Assembly: GCA_041743125.1 (NCBI GenBank)
Contig: JBGTNK010000297.1
Location: forward strand, 9,805 to 73,804
Length of the DNA: 64,000 nt
Reading direction: 5' to 3'
Origin: Terrimonas_B sp041743125
GTDB lineage: Bacteria; Bacteroidota; Bacteroidia; Chitinophagales; Chitinophagaceae
Under the pieces are notes generated by a model that had not been told where the DNA came from, ran no database searches, and saw nothing but the letters and a program-made list of their open reading frames with translations. Position 1 is the stretch's first letter, and every line of letters starts with the position of its first letter. The position numbers and the translations under genes are program-made. Positions 46,891 to 54,727 of the stretch are shown in pieces.

Positions 46891-48204
46891 ATGTTAGCTA
46901 TAAATAAAAATAACCGGAGGTTGGCAGTAGTGCTGGGTCTTCTGGCCATTATGTTCCTTTCGTGTAAGAAAAATTATTCTGATCCAAACCGCGCCACCAG
47001 CGGTACAGTATTAGGAGCAGCCAATGGATTGACCGGAGTAAGCGTAGGTCTGCAGCGTGTTTATTCTTTGGGACGAGCCAGCTCATTATACAATGTAGTA
47101 TCCATAAACGGATTTATAACCCGGGAGCTCGTGCTTTTAAACCAGGGTAACTTGCCGGAATATCAATTAGTACAAGGTGGAAATATTGTTGATGGAACTA
47201 ATACAATGCTTTCAGGATTGTGGACTAGCAGCAACAAGATCATTTATGATGCTGACCAGGTAATAACTGGTGCAGCCAGCCTGGCTGATAAAGGAATTGC
47301 CAGCGGATTGATTGGTTATGCATCTATTTTTAAGGCGCTGTCAATAGGAAACCTGTCCATGTTTTGGGAAAAAGTGCCGGCTGGTATTGGAGAGAATATA
47401 TCTTTCATCAGCCGGGTAGATGGGTTCAAAAAAGCAATAACTGTTATTGATAATGCTTTGGCCGCTATAGGTACAAACCCTATCAGTGCATCGTTTATTA
47501 ATAGTATTCCGGCAGGGATAGATATTACAAATACGCTCCGGGCACTTAAAGCACGGTACGCATTATTTGCAGGTGATTATGCATTGGCATTAAGTTCGGC
47601 CAACCTGGTAGATCTTACCAAAAAATCAACATTGAATTTTGAGGCTGCCAATCCAAACCCTATATACGATGTGGCGGGTTCTAACTTCAACGTATACCAG
47701 CCCATCGATTCTACCATGGGGTTAATAGGAAGTGTTCAACCCGATCCGGCGGATAAAAGAGTTCCATTTTATATGGTGTTAAGTGGTTCTTCTGCCGCAA
47801 GATTTTTAATGAAAGGTTTTGCAGCGTCTACTACGACCAGCTTCCCGATATATTTACCCGGGGAAATAACGTTAATCAAAGCAGAAGCCTATGCAAGGCA
47901 AGCTACACCCGACCTTGTAAACGCTTTGCTTGAATTAAATAAAGTAGTTACAAAACAGCCCTCTTCGGATCCGTTTGGAGTTGGTGCGGGTCTTCCTCCA
48001 TATGTTGGTTTAACCCAGGCTGAAATACTGGAGCAGATCTATCGCAACCGAAGTATAGAATTATATATGTCAGGATTAAAGCTGGAGGATATGAGACGGT
48101 TTAACAGGCCTAATTCTGAAAGAACCCGTAACCTGCTTCCTTATCCATTCAGGGAAAGAGATAATAATAAGAACCCCGATTTTCCTGATGATCCTGCTTT
48201 CTAA
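46891..48204 (+). CDS. susD: SusD/RagB-family surface lipoprotein
   Basis: A 437-residue lipoprotein (lipobox FLSC, Cys25) with the SusD TPR-like helices and C-terminal EILEQIYRNRSIELYMSGLKLEDMRRF, the typical RagB/SusD ending. It binds the ligand at the surface and acts as lid on SusC. It is shorter than most SusD (about 500) but complete. It is cotranscribed with the SusC gene and ends before a terminator. Confidence 0.93.
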   Translation: MLAINKNNRRLAVVLGLLAIMFLSCKKNYSDPNRATSGTVLGAANGLTGVSVGLQRVYSLGRASSLYNVVSINGFITRELVLLNQGNLPEYQLVQGGNIVDGTNTMLSGLWTSSNKIIYDADQVITGAASLADKGIASGLIGYASIFKALSIGNLSMFWEKVPAGIGENISFISRVDGFKKAITVIDNALAAIGTNPISASFINSIPAGIDITNTLRALKARYALFAGDYALALSSANLVDLTKKSTLNFEAANPNPIYDVAGSNFNVYQPIDSTMGLIGSVQPDPADKRVPFYMVLSGSSAARFLMKGFAASTTTSFPIYLPGEITLIKAEAYARQATPDLVNALLELNKVVTKQPSSDPFGVGAGLPPYVGLTQAEILEQIYRNRSIELYMSGLKLEDMRRFNRPNSERTRNLLPYPFRERDNNKNPDFPDDPAF

Positions 48205-48230
48205 AGTTTAATTTAAATAGTTAAAAGAAA

Positions 48231-48261
48231 AAATAAAGGTTGTCATGAGCAGCCTTTATTT
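48231..48261. terminator. Bidirectional terminator between susD and queG
   Basis: AAATAAAGGTTG and CAGCCTTTATTT form a 12-bp stem (one G-U) with a 7-nt loop, AT-rich at the base on both sides. It lies between convergent stop codons. Confidence 0.75.
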
Positions 48262-48290
48262 ATTTGGTGTATAGCGAACGGAAGATTTGA

Positions 48291-49220
48291 TCAGGATTTT
48301 AAAAATTTAATATTCCGCTGTATTCCTTTCCATTTAGTTCTGTTGATGGCAGAATTTTTAAAGACCTTCTTAAATGTTTCCTCGGTCATAGCTTCCCACT
48401 CTTTACTGGATAAGTTCAATACTTCAGGTAGTGGTACCAGATCTATTTCATTAGTAGGTTTGCTGAAACGGTTCCACGGGCACACATCCTGGCAGATATC
48501 ACAACCAAAGGCCCAATTATCAAATTTTCCTTTCATTTCCTGGGGTATCAGCATATCCTTTAACTCAATAGTAAAATACGAAATGCACTTACTACCATTA
48601 ATCACTTTACCAGGCAGTATAGCTTCTGTGGGGCAAGCATCAATACATTTGGTGCAGGTTCCGCAATAATCTTTTGCATAGGGATCATCATATTCTAATT
48701 GCAGGTCGGTGATCAGGGTAGCAATAAAGAAAAAAGAACCATTTTTTTTTGTGATCAGATTTCCGTTTTTGCCCACCCAGCCTAAGCCACTTTTTTGCGC
48801 CCAGCTTCGTTCTAATACCGGCGCCGAATCTACAAAGCCTCTGCCATTGACCTCTCCAATTTCACTTTTTATCAGGTCAAGAAATGTTTTCATTTTTTCT
48901 CTTATCACCTCATGATAATCTTTGCCAAAGGCATACTTGGAGATGTTAGGAGTACCTTTTTCCTGCTGTTTGCCAGGAAAATAATTCAATAATAAAGTGA
49001 TCACCGACCTGGCACCGGGAACTAATTGGCAGGGGTTTACTCTTAGTTCAAAATGATTTTCCATATACTTCATAGTTCCATGTAAACCCTTATAAAGCCA
49101 TCTTTCCAGCCGGTCTGCATCGGCATTTAATCGTTCAGCTTTAGCAATGCCACAATAGTCAAAGCCAAGACTGGCGCTGGTTTGCTTAATGAAGAGTGTA
49201 TTTTTAATTTTTTGATTCAA
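48291..49220 (-). CDS. queG: Epoxyqueuosine reductase
   Basis: A 309-residue enzyme of the last step of queuosine tRNA modification. It has the N-terminal DUF1730 part (SASLGFDYCGIAKAERL) and two [4Fe-4S] sites, CGTCTKCIDACPTEAI and CDICQDVCPWNRF. The longest frame opens at TTG 49256, but that codon lies inside a candidate -7 box. TTG 49220 (MNQKIKNTLF when read as Met) fits better. No ATG is available before the conserved region. Confidence 0.92.
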   Translation of the reverse strand: MNQKIKNTLFIKQTSASLGFDYCGIAKAERLNADADRLERWLYKGLHGTMKYMENHFELRVNPCQLVPGARSVITLLLNYFPGKQQEKGTPNISKYAFGKDYHEVIREKMKTFLDLIKSEIGEVNGRGFVDSAPVLERSWAQKSGLGWVGKNGNLITKKNGSFFFIATLITDLQLEYDDPYAKDYCGTCTKCIDACPTEAILPGKVINGSKCISYFTIELKDMLIPQEMKGKFDNWAFGCDICQDVCPWNRFSKPTNEIDLVPLPEVLNLSSKEWEAMTEETFKKVFKNSAINRTKWKGIQRNIKFLKS

Positions 49221-49253
49221 AATAATTAATGAATGGAAAGGTTTAAATAAAAG

Positions 49254-49261
49254 CAAAGGTA
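49254..49261 (-). promoter_or_regulatory. Candidate -7 box for queG
   Basis: The minus strand reads TACCTTTG, an exact TAnnTTTG match, 33 nt upstream of the preferred TTG start. Confidence 0.4.
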
Positions 49262-49334
49262 CTATTGGGAATATTGAATTTTTTATATAAAATTGATGTG
49301 GCTTTTTAATACCAAACCAACCAAAACTTTATCT

Positions 49335-51344
49335 ATGAAGGTCAAACTCTTTATTTCCTTCCTTTTTTGCTTCAGTGTATCCTGTAGTTTTTCTCAGGAA
49401 AAATCAAAAACAAAATTCGGTAAAATAACTCCTGACGATTTTTCGAAATCAGTTTACAGCCTGGACAGTAATGCTGCTGCTGTTATAATTGCAGATATTG
49501 GATCTACCCAAATGGTAGGTAACAATAAAAACAGCTTTTCTCTTGAATTTAAAAATTACAGGAGAGCTCATATTCTGAATAAGAATGGATATGATATTGC
49601 TAACGTAGAAATAAGAATCTATACAGATGGCCGGGCCGAAGAAGACTTACAGAGTCTGAAGGCCGTAACATATAACCTGGAAAATGGTAAAGTTGTTGAA
49701 ACCAAACTGGAAGCAAAATCAGCCGTCTTTCAGGATAAGATTAATAAAAATCTGTTGATAAAAAAATTCACTTTTCCGAATATAAAGGAAGGCTCCATTA
49801 TTGAATATGAGTATAAACTTCATTCTGACTTTACCTTTAATTTACAACCCTGGGATTTCCAGGGGGAGTATCCCTGCATGTGGAGTGAATATAATGTGGG
49901 AATACCCGAATTTTATTATTATGTCACCTTATCACAGGGATACCAACCGTTTTTTATCCGGGATCAAAAAACAAGGTTGGGAAATTTTACAGTAGCCGAT
50001 GTTAATACAGCAAGCAGAACGGAACGAGGAACCTTCCAGGCAAATATAACCGATTACCGTTGGGTAATGAAAGATGTACCTGCATTAAAAGAAGAATCCT
50101 ATACATCTACTATTAACAATCACCTGGCAAGAATCCAGTTTCAATTATCTGAATTAAGGCATCCTTATGTTCCAAAGAATATTATGGGTACCTGGGAGCA
50201 GGTCTGTTCTGAATTGTTAAAAGATGAAGACTTTGGTTTTGCATTAAACCGCGATAATGGCTGGTTAAGTGATGTTGTAAAAGAAGCTTCCCGTGGCGCT
50301 ACCAGCAAATTAGAGAAAGCAAAAAATATATTCGCTTATGTAAGAGACAATATGACCTGCACAAACTACGGCAGCAGATTCCTGGATAAATCAATTAAGA
50401 ATGTGCTGAAAGACCGAAGTGGCAATGAAGCTGCAATTAATTTATTATTAACGGCTATGCTGATAAAGGCCGATCTGCAGGCCGATCCTGTAATGCTTAG
50501 CACACGTTCTCATGGGTACGCTTATGATATGTATCCTATATTAGATCGTTTCAATTATGTGATCAGCCGTGTGAAGGCAGATGGAAAATATTATTACCTG
50601 GATGCCAGCCGGCCCCGGCTGGGCTTTGGCCGGTTAGGATATGATTCCTATAACGGGCATGCCAGGGTAATCAACCAAACAGCCACACCTATTGAACTGC
50701 TTTCTGATTCATTGCTTGAATGGAAGGCTACTTCCGTCATCATCATAAATGATGGAAAAGGTAATTTGACGGGAAGCCTGAGGCAGATGCCCGGATATTA
50801 TGAATCGTATAGTTTGCGTAACCGGATCAAGGAAAAAGGGATGGACCATTATTTCAGCGACATTAAAAAAGCGGTTAGCGCAGATATCGAAGTGATAAAA
50901 CCTGCCATTGATTCTCTTGATAAATATGAACAGTCCCTTAATATTCATTACGAGTTCAATTTAAAAACGGAGAAGGAGGATATCATCTATTTTAACCCGA
51001 TGTTTGGTGAAGGCTGGAAGGAAAATCCATTTAAGTCGGCTGAACGGGCTTACCCGGTAGAAATGCCCTATGCAATAGATCAAACCTATATGATTCAGCT
51101 CGATGTTCCGGCTGGCTATGTTATCGATGAGATGCCGAAGCCTATGATCGTGAAGTTGAATGAGGAAGGTGAAGGAAGGTTTGAGTACCGCTTATCAGAA
51201 TCCGGTGGCACTATTTCATTACGATCGGTGCTTCGCCTCACCCGGGCATATTTTATGCCGGAAGAATATGAAATGCTGAGAGAGTTTTTCAACATAGTCG
51301 TTAAGAAACAGAGTGAACAAATTGTGTTCAAAAAGAAAAGCTAA
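49335..51344 (+). CDS. DUF3857/transglutaminase-like exported protein (probably catalytically inactive)
   Basis: A 669-residue protein from Met 49335 (MKVKLFISFLF, signal peptide). It has the DUF3857 N-terminal domain (about 50-240), a transglutaminase-like domain and a C-terminal DUF3858-like domain. Where active members have GDC, this protein reads DRSGNEAAINLLLTAML (Glu365 in the position of Cys). Where the catalytic His sits in FNHV, it reads FNYVI. The Cys-His pair is therefore absent. It is the first of two tandem paralogues (3 nt gap) and may act as a structural partner. Location: periplasm, anchored or soluble. Confidence 0.85.
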   Translation: MKVKLFISFLFCFSVSCSFSQEKSKTKFGKITPDDFSKSVYSLDSNAAAVIIADIGSTQMVGNNKNSFSLEFKNYRRAHILNKNGYDIANVEIRIYTDGRAEEDLQSLKAVTYNLENGKVVETKLEAKSAVFQDKINKNLLIKKFTFPNIKEGSIIEYEYKLHSDFTFNLQPWDFQGEYPCMWSEYNVGIPEFYYYVTLSQGYQPFFIRDQKTRLGNFTVADVNTASRTERGTFQANITDYRWVMKDVPALKEESYTSTINNHLARIQFQLSELRHPYVPKNIMGTWEQVCSELLKDEDFGFALNRDNGWLSDVVKEASRGATSKLEKAKNIFAYVRDNMTCTNYGSRFLDKSIKNVLKDRSGNEAAINLLLTAMLIKADLQADPVMLSTRSHGYAYDMYPILDRFNYVISRVKADGKYYYLDASRPRLGFGRLGYDSYNGHARVINQTATPIELLSDSLLEWKATSVIIINDGKGNLTGSLRQMPGYYESYSLRNRIKEKGMDHYFSDIKKAVSADIEVIKPAIDSLDKYEQSLNIHYEFNLKTEKEDIIYFNPMFGEGWKENPFKSAERAYPVEMPYAIDQTYMIQLDVPAGYVIDEMPKPMIVKLNEEGEGRFEYRLSESGGTISLRSVLRLTRAYFMPEEYEMLREFFNIVVKKQSEQIVFKKKS

Positions 51345-51347
51345 CCC

Positions 51348-53276
51348 ATGAAAAATTTGATTACAGTTTGCTGTTTTATTTTAATATCATATAACCAGCT
51401 GATGGCAGGGGATGGCGAGTATGCGGTTTCACGGATTTCTCCCCAATTGTTAAAAAAGGCTAATGCAGTGGTTAGAATAGATGAACAAAGATTTGAGATC
51501 AATAATTTAAAGCAAACAGTATTAAAAAATCATTTTGTTATTACCATTCTAAATGAAAACGGCGATAGGTGGGCGCAGTTTGGAGAATATTATGATAAGC
51601 ACAGGGTGGTGGAATCTGTTGCAGGAATCTTGTATGATGCTTATGGTAAGCCTTTAAAGAAAATAAAGAAAAAAGATCTTGAAGATATAAGTGGTGTTTC
51701 CTCCGGAAGTTTAATGGATGATAACAGGGTAAAGCTTCATAATTTCTACTACAAAATTTATCCATACACTGTAGAATACAACGTTGAGATAATAAACAAA
51801 GCAACATTGTTTTTCCCTATGTGGGTGCCGCAGCCAGGTGAAAGGATATCGGTGGAGAAAAGTTCGATGAGTATGGTTTGCCCGGCAGATTATAAATTCC
51901 GCTTCAGAGCTTTTAATTATGGAAAAGAACCTATGGTATCGCAGGAGAAAGGTCATACTATTATGACATGGGAAGCAAAGGATTTACCTGCGATAGAAAA
52001 AGAGCCATACTCTCCTATGTGGCACGAATTTGCAACAACCGTCATATTTGGACCCTCCGATTTTCAGATGGATGACTATAAAGGTAATATGCAAAGCTGG
52101 CAGGATTTCGGCAAATTCGTCCATTCGCTTAAACAAGGACGTGATCAATTGCCGGAAACAGTAAAACAGATTGTACACAAGATTATTGGAGAAAATAAGA
52201 ATCCGGTGGACAGAATTTCCAAGTTATATGAATACATGCAAAAAAATACCCGGTATATAAGTATTCAATTGGGCATAGGTGGCTGGCAACCCTTTGATGC
52301 AAACTTTGTAGCCTTAAAGGGATATGGGGATTGTAAGGCACTAACAAATTATATGTATAGTTTACTGAAGGAAGCCGGAATTGGTTCTTACTATTCACTG
52401 ATCAAGGCTGGAAGAAACGCCAATTATATAACTGAGGATTTCCCTTCTCAGCAATTTAACCATGTAATACTGTGTGTACCCTTATCAAAGAAAGATACCG
52501 TGTGGCTTGAATGTACGAGTCAGACAATGCAAGCCGGATATCTTGGCGATTTTACTTCTGACAGGTTTGCTTTGCTTGTAGATGAGTTAGGTGGAAAACT
52601 GGTCCGCACACCGAGATACGGAATGAGAGAAAACCTGCAAAGCAGGAATATAAAAGCGATCCTCGAAGATAATGGCACCTTAAATATGGAGGCAAGTACC
52701 CAATATTGTGGCATGCAACAGGACGATTTGCATGGTAGGATCAACGGACTTTCAAAAAGCAAGATGAAAGAATACCTCCAGGAGCAGTTGGACTTTTCCA
52801 CTTATGATATAAACCAGTTTAGTTATAAGGAGCTTAAAAGTTTTCTGCCCTCTATAAATGAATCATTGGAGATAACAGCAAGTAATTATGCCACCATCAC
52901 CGGCAAGCGTCTTTTTATTATCCCTAATGTAATGACAAGATCAGGTCGCAAACTGAGCCAGGACTCTGCCAGGAAATATGATATCCAATTAGGGCTTGCC
53001 TACAAGGATGTAGATTCAGTAGAAATAGAATTACCAAAAGGCTATGAACCGGAAACTGTTCCTAAGGATGTCATCATCGCCAGCCAGTTTGGAAATTATT
53101 TTTGCTCTGTAAAATTGAAGGATAATAAATTATTTTATTACCGGGTGATTGAGCACAATAGCGGCCGATATCCGGCTAAAGAATATGCAGACCTGGTTAA
53201 GTTTTATGAAACCATTTACAAGGCTGATCGTAACAGGGTAGTACTTGTAAAAAATGAAACTCTCAAGGCATTCTGA
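51348..53276 (+). CDS. DUF3857/transglutaminase-family exported protein
   Basis: A 642-residue exported protein (signal peptide to MAG). It has DUF3857 (about 40-230) and a transglutaminase-like domain with GYGDCKALTNYM (Cys329), FNHVILC (His372) and WLECTSQ. The Cys-His pair is intact, unlike in the preceding paralogue. Its N-terminal part repeats the motif order of that protein (PLKKIKKKDLED). The start is 3 nt after the previous stop, so they are translationally coupled. Substrate unknown. Confidence 0.87.
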   Translation: MKNLITVCCFILISYNQLMAGDGEYAVSRISPQLLKKANAVVRIDEQRFEINNLKQTVLKNHFVITILNENGDRWAQFGEYYDKHRVVESVAGILYDAYGKPLKKIKKKDLEDISGVSSGSLMDDNRVKLHNFYYKIYPYTVEYNVEIINKATLFFPMWVPQPGERISVEKSSMSMVCPADYKFRFRAFNYGKEPMVSQEKGHTIMTWEAKDLPAIEKEPYSPMWHEFATTVIFGPSDFQMDDYKGNMQSWQDFGKFVHSLKQGRDQLPETVKQIVHKIIGENKNPVDRISKLYEYMQKNTRYISIQLGIGGWQPFDANFVALKGYGDCKALTNYMYSLLKEAGIGSYYSLIKAGRNANYITEDFPSQQFNHVILCVPLSKKDTVWLECTSQTMQAGYLGDFTSDRFALLVDELGGKLVRTPRYGMRENLQSRNIKAILEDNGTLNMEASTQYCGMQQDDLHGRINGLSKSKMKEYLQEQLDFSTYDINQFSYKELKSFLPSINESLEITASNYATITGKRLFIIPNVMTRSGRKLSQDSARKYDIQLGLAYKDVDSVEIELPKGYEPETVPKDVIIASQFGNYFCSVKLKDNKLFYYRVIEHNSGRYPAKEYADLVKFYETIYKADRNRVVLVKNETLKAF

Positions 53277-53392
53277 TTATTATTATATCAACTATCAATT
53301 GGCTCTTTCCTTAACGCCTGCAGGTAAAGAATTTCTTAAGAAAAAGACTAAGGACATCCTCATAAAGGAAGTTGATCTTTTATTGATATTCC

Positions 53393-54445
53393 TTATTTGC
53401 ACGGCTGCTTTATCTGCGCATCTACAATACGTTTTAATTCCAGGTGAGTGGCCGCTCTTTCTTCTCCCAGGAGATTTTTTACAAAAACCAAATACGCATA
53501 ACCTCCGCAGAAATCGATCATAGGCCATGTTCCAAATAATCCCGGGCAGGCTAATGAACCGGCCACTCCATTTTGTTCATGAATTACCCAACTGCCCAAG
53601 GCATAATTAAAACTGGTTGCTGATTTAGGAGCATATTTGATCTGGTCTTGTTTTGTTTGTATTTCCATCAATTTTTCTACGGCCGTTTCGCTTAATATTT
53701 GTTTACCGGCATATCGCCCTTCATTCAAAAGCATCACCAAAAATTTCATATAATCTTCTGGCGTTGAGGAAGCCCCGCCAGATGGATTTACAAGGCTCCC
53801 GTCAGCAGAAGTAAAACTTGTCCGGCGCATGGTCATGGGATTAAACAATTTTTGTTTTGCCAGTACATCAAATCTCTTTTTGCTGATTACCTCCAGTACA
53901 CGACCTGCTATATTCAAACCAATATTGCCGTACCAAAAGTCGGTTCCGGGGTTGGTCCGTATTTCCCTTGCTGCAAATGAATTGACTTCTTCTTCAAGCG
54001 ACGTGAATTTTTTTCTTTGAAATATTTTTTTCAGAAAACCACCTTCATCCGATATGCCGGTGAAATGCGAAAGGCAATGACGAATGGTAATATAGTTTTT
54101 TCCATACCTGGCAAATTCGGGTATCCACTGACTGATCTTGTCATCTAATGATAGTTTTCCTTCATCTACAAATTGCATAACCAGGGCTGCAGTCAGCCAT
54201 TTACTGCTACTGGCTATTGGCGCTGACGTTTTGCTGTTAAAACTTCCATATTCCTTCTTAAAAATTAATGTGTCGTTCTTTTTCCACAGCATGACCACGA
54301 AATCGTTTCCCAGGAGTTTTTGCCTGGCCTGTAATTCAGTTTCTAATTCAGTCCAGTTGTATTGTGAAAAAGATGGCTGCAACAATAGCAGGCATATCCC
54401 GAGGATACTGCATTTGAGGCAGGTTAACTTAACTTTGTATGACAT
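53393..54445 (-). CDS. Serine hydrolase, beta-lactamase/class C type
   Basis: A 350-residue exported protein (signal peptide to SFSQ). The catalytic SxxK is S79-S80-S81-K82, followed by ALVMQFVDEGKLSLDDKISQWIPEF. WYGN supplies the Tyr-x-Asn motif. These are the class C beta-lactamase/DD-peptidase elements. The C-terminal HEQNG replaces the usual KTG/HTG region (HEQNG near 300). An esterase or peptidase role in the cell wall is likely; it is not necessarily antibiotic-hydrolysing. It is convergent with the DUF3857 pair. Confidence 0.88.
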   Translation of the reverse strand: MSYKVKLTCLKCSILGICLLLLQPSFSQYNWTELETELQARQKLLGNDFVVMLWKKNDTLIFKKEYGSFNSKTSAPIASSSKWLTAALVMQFVDEGKLSLDDKISQWIPEFARYGKNYITIRHCLSHFTGISDEGGFLKKIFQRKKFTSLEEEVNSFAAREIRTNPGTDFWYGNIGLNIAGRVLEVISKKRFDVLAKQKLFNPMTMRRTSFTSADGSLVNPSGGASSTPEDYMKFLVMLLNEGRYAGKQILSETAVEKLMEIQTKQDQIKYAPKSATSFNYALGSWVIHEQNGVAGSLACPGLFGTWPMIDFCGGYAYLVFVKNLLGEERAATHLELKRIVDAQIKQPCK

Positions 54446-54727
54446 TGTTACTGGAATTTTAGCGTGGATAGTGATTTGTAAAATAGATTAAAGTTATTTC
54501 AAATTTTGAAGTCCGGGTACTGGTAATTCTATTTCAACTCAATTATTTGTTATTTGTAATTACAAAAACATTCTTTCAATATCCCAGACGCCTGCAACCT
54601 TTTAAAATTATCAATGGCATTTGAATTGCTGAATACAATTATCAGAATATCATACGTGTGAAACAACAGACGATGATAGTTGACTATTACAGAAAAGAAT
54701 CTTTAACATTAAAAAAGAAATTAAGAG

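Noticed and set aside
53254..53523. An 89-codon frame after the second DUF3857 gene
   Set aside because: It overlaps the stop of that gene and the 3' end of the serine hydrolase on the other strand, with no recognisable domain.
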